From NCBI GenBank assembly GCA_002900535.1, contig MUGC01000095.1, positions 1 to 5,148 of the forward strand: 5,148 bases of DNA. Reading direction: 5' to 3'. Numbering within the stretch: position 1 is the stretch's first letter; each line of letters begins with the position of its first letter. Origin of the DNA: Thermoplasmata archaeon M9B1D (GTDB lineage: Archaea; Thermoplasmatota; E2; DHVEG-1). Below the pieces are notes generated by a model that worked only from the letters and a program-made list of their open reading frames with translations, was not told where the DNA came from and made no database searches. Shown piece after piece: positions 1 to 5,119 of the stretch. The translations under genes were made by a program, and so were the position numbers.

Positions 1-42
1 GGTATATTTAGAAGTCGTGCTGGTTTAATTTTTGGGCAATAA
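1..42 (+). CDS. Possible C-terminal tail of an upstream gene (partial)
   Basis: The first frame is open from the window edge and reads GIFRSRAGLIFGQ, then a TAA stop at 40-42. Its codons (GGT, CGT, GCT, TTT, ATT) match the T-ending preference of the next gene. The peptide looks protein-like, but I do not recognise the family. Thirteen codons are too few for certainty, and a second forward frame is also open for eight codons. If real, the gene ends 38 bases before the AmrS start, and its stop lies inside the palindrome at 37-59. Confidence 0.3.
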   Translation, partial: GIFRSRAGLIFGQ

Positions 43-59
43 TATTTAAAACATTATTG
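37..59 (+). promoter_or_regulatory. Palindromic promoter/operator candidate before amrS
   Basis: The arms CAATAAT (37-43) and ATTATTG (53-59) are exact reverse complements. The core between them, ATTTAAAAC, continues the symmetry except for one mismatched pair and the central base. The core TTTAAAA (45-51) is a TATA-like element about 30 bases before the ATG at 81, the usual distance for an archaeal promoter giving a leaderless or near-leaderless transcript. No Shine-Dalgarno precedes that ATG. A dimeric repressor bound here would block TBP, so the site could be an operator; the T-rich stretch after it (54-67) could instead help end upstream transcription. The symmetry is directly visible; the function is inferred. 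Confidence 0.45.
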
Positions 60-80
60 TTATTTTTGTAATTAATTAAA

Positions 81-1088
81 ATGGAAAAAGAAGCAAAGTT
101 TTGGAAATCTTTATCTAATCATAAAGTCCAATGCAGCCTTTGTTCTCACAATTGTAAGATTGATAGTGAAAAAGTTGGTATTTGTGGTGTTCGAAAAAAT
201 AAAAACGGTCGTCTTTTTTCTTTGATTTACGGTTCTTGTTCGTCTATTGCATCAGATCCAATTGAAAAAAAACCTCTTTATCATTTTTATCCAGGTACAA
301 ATGTTTTGTCTCTTGGTACAGTTGGTTGTAATTTTAGATGTCTGCATTGTCAAAATTTTGGTATATCTACCGTTGGACCTGATTTTTCGCATATAAAAGA
401 AATCAATTCTGAGGAGGCAGTTGATTTAATAAGACAATATGGTTGTCAAGGAATTGCATACACATATAATGAGCCTACTATATGGCATGAGTTTACGTTT
501 GATTCCGCAAAGTTTGCGAAAAAAAATAATTTTTATACGGTATATGTTACTAATGGTTATATTTCTGAGGATCCTTTACGTGAGCTTTCATCTGTTTTGG
601 ATGCTATGAATATCGATGTTAAAGCATTTACCAACGATTTTTATAAAAAGGTTTGTAAGGCTAATTTGCAGCCTGTACTTGATACTTGCGTTCTTGCAAG
701 AGAGCTTGGCATTCATATAGAACTCACATATCTTGTTATCCCTGGCTATAATGATTCTTCAAAAGAAGTTGAAAAATTTTGTAAATGGGTTTTTGAAAAA
801 TTAGGGGAGGATGTTCCCGTTCATTTCTCTCGTTTTCATCCTGATCATAATCTTATAAATGTGCCTATGACTCCTATGGATACTTTGTTAAAGGTTTACG
901 ATATTGCTAAAAAGGTTGGTATTTTGTATTGTTATTTAGGTAATGTTCCTGCTGGTGATTATGAGAATACAAATTGTCCTAAATGTGGTAGTATTTGTGT
1001 TGAAAGGAAAGGTTTTTTTGTAAATAATATCGGGTTAAAGGGGGGTAAATGTTCTAAATGTGGTTTTTCCCTTTCTTTAATCTATTAA
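81..1088 (+). CDS. amrS: AmmeMemoRadiSam system radical SAM enzyme (AmrS)
   Basis: A 335-aa cytosolic radical SAM protein of the COG1180 group, related to pyruvate formate-lyase activating enzymes. In order: an N-terminal cysteine cluster (C18, C21, C25, C35, in a CxxCxxxC...C pattern followed by GVRKN); the SAM-cleaving [4Fe-4S] motif CNFRCLHC (C83, C87, C90); the barrel motifs YTYNEPT (127-133), TNGY (157-160), IDVKAF (178-183) and RFHPDH (251-256); then LGNVPAG and a zinc-ribbon-like tail with CPKCG (C299, C302) and CSKCG (C324, C327). The N-terminal cluster plus the C-terminal ribbon separates AmrS from true PFL activases, which lack them. The length is normal and nothing appears broken. 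The family name comes from co-occurrence with AMMECR1 and MEMO domains, neither of which is here; the native substrate is not deducible from the sequence. There is no Shine-Dalgarno, so initiation is probably leaderless or nearly so. I am sure of the family, less sure of the role. Confidence 0.93.
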   Translation: MEKEAKFWKSLSNHKVQCSLCSHNCKIDSEKVGICGVRKNKNGRLFSLIYGSCSSIASDPIEKKPLYHFYPGTNVLSLGTVGCNFRCLHCQNFGISTVGPDFSHIKEINSEEAVDLIRQYGCQGIAYTYNEPTIWHEFTFDSAKFAKKNNFYTVYVTNGYISEDPLRELSSVLDAMNIDVKAFTNDFYKKVCKANLQPVLDTCVLARELGIHIELTYLVIPGYNDSSKEVEKFCKWVFEKLGEDVPVHFSRFHPDHNLINVPMTPMDTLLKVYDIAKKVGILYCYLGNVPAGDYENTNCPKCGSICVERKGFFVNNIGLKGGKCSKCGFSLSLIY

Positions 1089-1102
1089 AGTTGGTTTTAA
1101 GC
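1075..1102 (+). terminator. Weak terminator candidate at the end of amrS
   Basis: CTTTAAT (1075-1081) and ATTAAAG (1084-1090) form an AT-only inverted repeat spanning the stop codon. With a four-base loop the stem is six pairs. A short T-rich stretch (TTGGTTTT) follows. Archaeal termination relies mainly on T-runs, and this one is short, so support is modest. Confidence 0.25.
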
Positions 1103-1165
1103 AAAAATATAATTATAAAAAGCAAAAGATTTAAATATGGTTATTCTCATTTGCTCTCTAATAAG

Positions 1166-1185
1166 TATTATTAAATTTAATAATA
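1166..1185. repeat. Perfect 20-bp palindrome, possible operator
   Basis: The two halves, TATTATTAAA and TTTAATAATA, are exact reverse complements with no spacer. The site lies about 20-40 bases upstream of the most likely TATA element of the next gene, where activators or repressors may bind. Palindromes made only of A and T arise more easily by chance in AT-rich DNA, so a regulatory role is inference. Confidence 0.4.
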
Positions 1186-1202
1186 GAAAAGGTTAATAAA
1201 TA

Positions 1203-1224
1203 ATAAAATATACTTATAATTATA
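1203..1224 (+). promoter_or_regulatory. TATA-like promoter element for the anchored-protein gene
   Basis: The stretch holds ATAAAATATAC followed by TTATAATTATA. A TATA box centred near 1212-1220 would place transcription start near 1237-1246, just ahead of the Shine-Dalgarno at 1251-1256, giving a short leader. The region is so AT-rich that the exact box is uncertain; an alternative lies near 1130-1138. Confidence 0.4.
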
Positions 1225-1250
1225 GAAAAATACTGTTTATATTGTGGGGA

Positions 1251-1256
1251 AGGTGA
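1251..1256 (+). promoter_or_regulatory. Shine-Dalgarno AGGTGA deciding the start at 1262
   Basis: AGGTGA is complementary to the conserved 3' end of archaeal 16S rRNA (anti-SD UCACCU) and sits five bases before the ATG at 1262. The in-frame GTG at 1244 would put this site inside the coding sequence and has no Shine-Dalgarno of its own, so the ATG is preferred. Confidence 0.7.
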
Positions 1257-1261
1257 ACCCA

Positions 1262-2044
1262 ATGAATTTGAAAAAAAGCGATAAAATGATAGCTATAGCC
1301 GGAGTTGTAATATTAATAATTGCTGCTATTGGGATTATATTGTATGCTTCAAATGAACCAGAGAATGAAGTTCCAACTAATACCGAACAACAATATCCTT
1401 TTACTGTAACTTGGGTGATTAAGGAAGAAGAGGAATTATCTGTTAATGGTATGAAGATTAAGGAGCCTTTATTTAAGCGTTTATCGGGTGATGGTTCTAA
1501 AGAGCAAACTGTAGAAATCTCTTCTAATGATCTAAAAAGTATAAGATTCTTCATAGAATATACTGATACAATTATGAAAGGGAAGATACTAAAATTCCTT
1601 AGTTTTATTGGCCCAGATACTATAACAATGACTGTTTTTGATGAATATGATAACAAAATCGATTCCGTAAGGATAACAGGAAGTGGAAATGCCTCCATAA
1701 TGTATCAAGATAACCAACCGATAACTATTGGTATAATACAGGCAAAAGATGAAGCAGACGCATGGCAAAAACTCGATGAGAATTTATCCATGGATACTAT
1801 GATGGAAACATACAAAATCAAAGTTACAATAGATCAAAAAGAAAAATTATTATTCAGACCCTTGGCAAGAATAGCAGAATTATTACTTCAAGATACTTTC
1901 AATTTGAAAGTTACATGTGAATACTATTCATATGATATAGTACCACCAGAAGAACCACCTGAAGAACCACCAACTGAAACAAATATTGGACAATATTATA
2001 GTCCATTAACATGGATGAGTACAAATTACATTGGTTTTCATTAG
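1262..2044 (+). CDS. Hypothetical membrane-anchored extracellular protein
   Basis: A 260-aa protein whose family I do not recognise. A short Lys-rich N-terminus (K4, K5, K8) precedes one hydrophobic helix at about residues 9-29, with no cysteine lipobox, so it is an uncleaved signal anchor or a signal peptide. The positive-inside rule places the rest outside the cell. Residues 30-44 are a polar linker. About 46-160 is rich in alternating hydrophobic/polar segments suggesting a beta domain (FTVTWVIK, TITMTVFDEYD, DSVRITGSGN). About 163-225 contains a helical stretch (RPLARIAELLLQ) followed by strands. There are two possible N-glycosylation sequons (N143-A-S, N174-L-S) and one cysteine (C220). 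Residues 228-239 are three PPEE-like units, then a tail rich in aromatic residues. An in-frame GTG 18 bases upstream is a less likely start. The gene has its own promoter and Shine-Dalgarno and ends five bases from the convergent pelota gene. It is real as a gene; its function is unknown. Confidence 0.75.
   Translation: MNLKKSDKMIAIAGVVILIIAAIGIILYASNEPENEVPTNTEQQYPFTVTWVIKEEEELSVNGMKIKEPLFKRLSGDGSKEQTVEISSNDLKSIRFFIEYTDTIMKGKILKFLSFIGPDTITMTVFDEYDNKIDSVRITGSGNASIMYQDNQPITIGIIQAKDEADAWQKLDENLSMDTMMETYKIKVTIDQKEKLLFRPLARIAELLLQDTFNLKVTCEYYSYDIVPPEEPPEEPPTETNIGQYYSPLTWMSTNYIGFH
1943..1978 (+). repeat. Three 12-bp tandem units coding PPEE-PPEE-PPTE
   Basis: CCACCAGAAGAA, CCACCTGAAGAA and CCACCAACTGAA follow each other in codon register. 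The first two differ by one base; the third has diverged. They encode a Pro/Glu spacer, probably extended and surface-exposed, that separates the folded part from the last 21 residues. Copy number may vary between strains by slippage. Confidence 0.8.
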
Positions 2045-2049
2045 AAAAA

Positions 2050-3093
2050 TTATATTTTGAAACGCAGGAGGGCAGCAACACCTCCAATTCCTTCAATTTT
2101 TTTACCAGCATCATGCATTGTATTAATTATTGTAAAATTACTACTGTTTTGTTTGGCAAGATTTATAAGTTTTTCACCTAAATCTGTTCTAATAATAATA
2201 TCGGTAATAAGTAAACGATCAACAGCACCATTTTCAAGAGCGTTTTTTACTTCTTTTTCGCCATAAGTTGCAAGACCATCTTTTTTAATTTCCTCAAAGA
2301 GTTTTTCTACAAACTCTGTCTCAAGTGCTACTCTATTTTCTTTAGTAATTTGTTTTATTATTCCAGTTTTTATTGCTTCATAAATACCGTTCATACCTGC
2401 TTCACCTGTTCCATGAACGTGACAATTCGGAAAAACATCAGGATATCGTTCTTTCCCATATTTTACAAAATGTTCCTTTGCAAAACCAGGGCCAACAACA
2501 ACAACAGATGAATCCTTTGTAACATTTGTTTTTAAAACAGAAATAATATCTCCAAAATATTCTTTTTGATTATCAAGGCTTTCAAACATTTTACCAGATC
2601 GATGAGACGCAATATCTGAAACCCATTGCACTCCACTTTGATGAAGAACTGCAATTGTTGCATTATCTTCATCAAGTGATACAAAAGTTAAAATTTGTTG
2701 ATCGCGCTGTTTAACTGCTTCATCTATTCTTTGCAGATGATACTCCTTCCATTTTTCCTTGATAATTGAAAGCGCATCCATTTTATCTGCTGTTATATTT
2801 AACGTATGATACGAGCCAAGATCCTGTGGCCCTTCTAGGATGGTTCCATGTATACGTAACCTGTCAGAAAACTCATGAAACTTAACTTCTGATACTAGAA
2901 CACCAAGTTTCATACGTTTTTTTTCTGCTTTTTTCATTCTTTTTTTATCATCTTTTTGCTCATCGGTTCTAAATGAAACAGCTCTAACAAGATCACCCTT
3001 GTCAATAACGTTATAAAGATGCCAAATATCATCAAGGTTTTCAGGGATAAGTTTTATCTCCCCATGTTTTAAATCACGGAAAACAACTTTCAT
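2050..3093 (-). CDS. pelA: mRNA surveillance protein Pelota (Dom34 homologue)
   Basis: A 347-aa cytosolic ribosome-rescue factor of normal archaeal length. Residues 1 to about 130 are the Sm-like N-terminal domain (DDIWHLYNVI at 21-30) that enters the empty A site and reads stalled mRNA. About 131-260 is the central eRF1-like domain (VVVVGPGFAKEHF at 197-209; the HGTGEAGMNGIYEA region at 227-240). About 261-347 is the L7Ae-like C-terminal domain (YGEKEV 277-282, GAVDRLLITD 289-298, GIGGVAALLRF 335-345). The GGQ peptide-release motif of aRF1 is absent, which separates Pelota from the release factor. Together with ABCE1, proteins of this family split stalled ribosomes. The ATG overlaps the TGA of the upstream NEMF gene (ATGA), and a weak GGTG Shine-Dalgarno sits seven bases before it, so translation is probably coupled. 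The gene is intact. Confidence 0.96.
   Translation of the reverse strand: MKVVFRDLKHGEIKLIPENLDDIWHLYNVIDKGDLVRAVSFRTDEQKDDKKRMKKAEKKRMKLGVLVSEVKFHEFSDRLRIHGTILEGPQDLGSYHTLNITADKMDALSIIKEKWKEYHLQRIDEAVKQRDQQILTFVSLDEDNATIAVLHQSGVQWVSDIASHRSGKMFESLDNQKEYFGDIISVLKTNVTKDSSVVVVGPGFAKEHFVKYGKERYPDVFPNCHVHGTGEAGMNGIYEAIKTGIIKQITKENRVALETEFVEKLFEEIKKDGLATYGEKEVKNALENGAVDRLLITDIIIRTDLGEKLINLAKQNSSNFTIINTMHDAGKKIEGIGGVAALLRFKI
2067..2103 (+). terminator. Possible terminator for the anchored-protein gene, inside pelota
   Basis: GGAGG (2067-2071) and CCTCC (2081-2085) can form a five-pair GC stem with a nine-base loop, followed eleven bases later by seven T residues (2097-2103) on the forward strand. 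With only five bases between the two convergent stop codons, the forward transcript must end inside pelota, and this is the first clear T-run. The stem bases also encode the conserved GIGGVAALL segment of Pelota, so the hairpin may be coincidental. Confidence 0.3.
3090..3093 (-). other. ATGA stop-start overlap joining rqcH and pelA
   Basis: Read on the reverse strand, the TGA stop of the NEMF gene and the ATG start of pelA share the four bases ATGA. This is a standard signature of translational coupling in an operon and fixes the pelA start. Confidence 0.85.
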
Positions 3094-5054
3094 AGCTTTA
3101 CACCAATTGTTTCAACAACTGTGACTCCACCAGATGGTAGTATTCGATCAACACTCTCAATATTTACATTAAATACATTTGCTATTTTTTTTGCTATATC
3201 AATTTTTTTAATATTACCTGGTATAAGAACAACATATTTTCCTGATCTATTTTTAAGACTACTAACTGGTCCACACATAATTTTATTTTCATCATCAATT
3301 TTGATCTCACCGATTGCTACTTCTAATTTACAACGATAGTAATTTCGTTTACCTCGTATAATAAAAGCACCATGTGGGACAAACTCACCGCTTTGTGCTG
3401 TTTTACTTACTTGTTCAGGGTTAACCCAGTATGCTTGTGCTTCAGCAAATTGTTTCCAGGCTTTACTAAATGACGCGGCAAAAGTGCATGCTTCCTCCAA
3501 AGTTTTATCAGAAATAGGTAATTCCTCTTCATATACTCCTCTGTTTTTAACAATAATACTTGGAGCACCAGATATATCAGCATGGGCATAACGATCTTTT
3601 TCTTTAAGGTATTTTTTTACTATAAAATCATTTGTTTTCGCGTCTTTACCACCAATTACAATGTTCCCGTCGCTTGATATAAACCATCGGAAACGTTCAA
3701 ACCAAAAAATTTTTTGTTTTCTTTCTGGTTTTTTTTCCTGTTTTTTTTCAGCAAGAATCTGTCTTTTTTTAACTTCTTTAACTTGTTGTTTAGTCTTTAT
3801 AATTGATTTTTGAGCTCCACTTAATTTACTTCTAAATTTTTTATTATCAGCATATGCTTTTTCAGCATTCTCAGAAACAGTTCTCCTAAAACTAAGTTTT
3901 ACTTCAAAAACTTTACCAGAAGTATTTTTAAGAAAAACAATAAGTAAATTATCATTGGGGCTAAATTCTTTTACAATACTTTTTTTGTTAATTTCTTTAA
4001 TCTTTTCTTTTTTTTCTTTTAAATCAAGAGCACTACTTATTTCTTTTAAAAGATTATCAATTTCTTGATAATTTAAATAAATTAAGTCTCCTTCAAGTTT
4101 TTTCTGATCGATTTCTTTATTAAGTTTTTCAACGGTTTCTAATTGTTGTGTAAGCTGCCTTTCAAGCTTACTTATTATTTTATCTGTTTTACTATCAATC
4201 TTTTTTTCAGTTTTTCTTTTTTCAATAAATATTTTTAAACCTTTGCTTAAACTTTCAATTTTTTCTAAATTAAAGCCTTTGTACATATCAAATTTAAAAG
4301 GTAAAACATCAATTACGAGCCCATCTTTTTTTACAGCAACAGGCTCAAATTTTTTTTCTCTAAAGATATATAAAAAATTAGTCATAGTATTAAAAATTTT
4401 AACAATAGTTTCGTCATTAGTATTTTCAATTTTTGTTTTTTTATCAACATCTGCTCTTATACAAATTTCTTCTGCAATAGGCCCACTAAGGTTAATATAC
4501 ACCGCAAGGGTTCTAACAATATCACTGGTGCTTTTTTTTAAAAGTTTTTTGTAATCTTCAAATGATAAATCAAAAGGATTCAATTGGGTTGGTGGAGGTA
4601 CATAGGGCTGTCTTCCTTTTATGTTTCTATGTGCCCATGATTCTTTGATAAGTGGAAAAATAATGTTTCCATTCGGATCAAGAAGTATAATATTTCCTTT
4701 TGAAAAAAACTCAAAAATAAGAGTATATTCGCCTTCTTTTTTTCCAATTTTTAATTTAATGATTCTATCAAACTCGTGTTGAATAACACTATTGATTTTA
4801 CCATTTTGAAGATATTTTCGGAGGGTCATTGCAAAAGTTGAAGGCTTCTGTGGTGTTTCTAAATTTTTTTCTGTAATGCATATAAGTTCTCCATTTCTTA
4901 TAAAAAGATTTATTTTATTTTTGTTTTCTTTTTTTACTTTAATAAGTAACTCGCTACGTGTTAAATGATAGATTTTTTCTATGTAACCTCCGATTAAATT
5001 TTGTAGTTCATTAACAATCACATAGATATCAAATGCTGAAAGCTGTTTTTGCAT
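3090..5054 (-). CDS. rqcH: Archaeal RqcH / NEMF (Rqc2, Tae2) ribosome quality-control protein
   Basis: A 654-aa protein (numbering from the ATG at 5054) with typical archaeal NFACT architecture. NFACT-N, about 1-260, includes SAFDIYVIVNEL (D9), STFAMTLRKYL, EFDRIIKL (D96-R97) and GRQPYVPPP. A charged coiled coil follows at about 265-355, then a further basic helical stretch at about 395-450. NFACT-R (DUF814), about 450-570, contains FWFERFRWFISSDG, HADISGAPS, YWVNPEQVSKTAQSGEF and IRGKRN. The last roughly 80 residues form the short archaeal C-terminal part in place of the eukaryotic NFACT-C. Family members bind 50S/60S subunits obstructed by peptidyl-tRNA and recruit tRNA to extend the nascent chain; D9 and the Asp-Arg pair correspond to residues needed for tailing in yeast Rqc2 and bacterial RqcH. 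A TTG two codons earlier is possible, but the ATG places the first key Asp at position 9, as in yeast. First gene of a two-gene unit with pelA. Often misnamed fibronectin-binding protein. Confidence 0.95.
   Translation of the reverse strand: MQKQLSAFDIYVIVNELQNLIGGYIEKIYHLTRSELLIKVKKENKNKINLFIRNGELICITEKNLETPQKPSTFAMTLRKYLQNGKINSVIQHEFDRIIKLKIGKKEGEYTLIFEFFSKGNIILLDPNGNIIFPLIKESWAHRNIKGRQPYVPPPTQLNPFDLSFEDYKKLLKKSTSDIVRTLAVYINLSGPIAEEICIRADVDKKTKIENTNDETIVKIFNTMTNFLYIFREKKFEPVAVKKDGLVIDVLPFKFDMYKGFNLEKIESLSKGLKIFIEKRKTEKKIDSKTDKIISKLERQLTQQLETVEKLNKEIDQKKLEGDLIYLNYQEIDNLLKEISSALDLKEKKEKIKEINKKSIVKEFSPNDNLLIVFLKNTSGKVFEVKLSFRRTVSENAEKAYADNKKFRSKLSGAQKSIIKTKQQVKEVKKRQILAEKKQEKKPERKQKIFWFERFRWFISSDGNIVIGGKDAKTNDFIVKKYLKEKDRYAHADISGAPSIIVKNRGVYEEELPISDKTLEEACTFAASFSKAWKQFAEAQAYWVNPEQVSKTAQSGEFVPHGAFIIRGKRNYYRCKLEVAIGEIKIDDENKIMCGPVSSLKNRSGKYVVLIPGNIKKIDIAKKIANVFNVNIESVDRILPSGGVTVVETIGVKL
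3101..3104 (-). promoter_or_regulatory. Weak Shine-Dalgarno (GGTG) for pelA within the NEMF gene
   Basis: On the reverse strand GGTG lies seven bases before the pelA ATG, inside the last codons of the NEMF gene. It matches part of the archaeal consensus GGTGAT. With the ATGA stop-start overlap it could support re-initiation by ribosomes finishing NEMF. Confidence 0.4.
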
Positions 5055-5080
5055 AAACAACTAAGTGAATACAAGTGGTG

Positions 5081-5091
5081 ATATTAAAAAA
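5081..5091 (-). promoter_or_regulatory. TATA-like promoter element for the rqcH-pelA operon
   Basis: On the reverse strand the sequence is TTTTTTAATAT, centred about 32 bases before the NEMF ATG at 5054. Transcription would begin near 5058-5061, giving an almost leaderless mRNA, which agrees with the absence of a Shine-Dalgarno before that ATG. No operator-like symmetry is evident here. Confidence 0.45.
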
Positions 5092-5112
5092 GTATCATAA
5101 AAGAAAAAAGAG

Positions 5113-5117
5113 GGAGG
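5113..5117 (+). promoter_or_regulatory. GGAGG Shine-Dalgarno for a possible divergent gene
   Basis: GGAGG, within AGGGAGGAG, is a full-strength Shine-Dalgarno match in an otherwise AT-rich divergent intergenic segment. It points rightwards, towards the window edge. A purine run can arise by chance, so it is only suggestive. Confidence 0.35.
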
Positions 5118-5119
5118 AG

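Larger units (their letters stand above)
1089..1261. other. AT-rich intergenic region with promoter elements
   Basis: This 173-base gap between two forward genes has no tRNA, no snoRNA-like boxes and no convincing small ORF. It contains a TATA-like ATTTAAATAT near 1130-1138, a perfect palindrome at 1166-1185, a second TATA-like stretch at 1203-1224 and a Shine-Dalgarno at 1251-1256. The downstream gene is therefore probably transcribed from its own promoter and not read through from amrS. Confidence 0.6.

Noticed and set aside
81..1088. Annotation of the radical SAM gene as pyruvate formate-lyase activating enzyme
   Set aside because: The N-terminal CxxCxxxC cluster, the LGNVPAG segment and the C-terminal double-CxxC tail are AmrS features, and no pyruvate formate-lyase gene is nearby.
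1137..1196. Nineteen-codon hydrophobic ORF in the intergenic region
   Set aside because: It has no Shine-Dalgarno, its ATG overlaps a TATA-like stretch, and it runs through the palindrome; it is best explained by chance.
1244..1261. GTG at 1244 as the start of the anchored protein
   Set aside because: The AGGTGA Shine-Dalgarno lies downstream of this GTG and is correctly spaced for the ATG at 1262.
1237..1698. Reverse-strand open frame of 153 codons opposite the anchored-protein gene
   Set aside because: It lies wholly antisense to a forward gene with a clear Shine-Dalgarno, membrane anchor and codon-register repeat. Its hydrophobic, Ser/Ile-rich translation is typical of an antisense shadow.
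1982..1997. Inverted repeat AATATTG-GA-CAATATT near the end of the anchored-protein gene, considered as a terminator for pelA
   Set aside because: The two-base loop is too tight, the pairs are mostly AT and no adequate T-run follows on the reverse strand; it codes for ordinary residues in the tail.
2057..2266. Forward open frame of 69 codons opposite pelA
   Set aside because: It is antisense to the conserved C-terminal domain of Pelota, with no Shine-Dalgarno or promoter.
2050..3093. Peptide chain release factor aRF1 as an alternative for Pelota
   Set aside because: There is no GGQ motif, and the Sm-like N-terminal domain replaces the codon-recognition domain of release factors.
4243..4554. 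Forward open frame of 103 codons opposite the NEMF gene
   Set aside because: It is antisense to the Lys-rich NEMF coding region, whose AAA/GAA codons read as Phe/Leu/Ser-rich protein on the other strand; there is no initiation signal.
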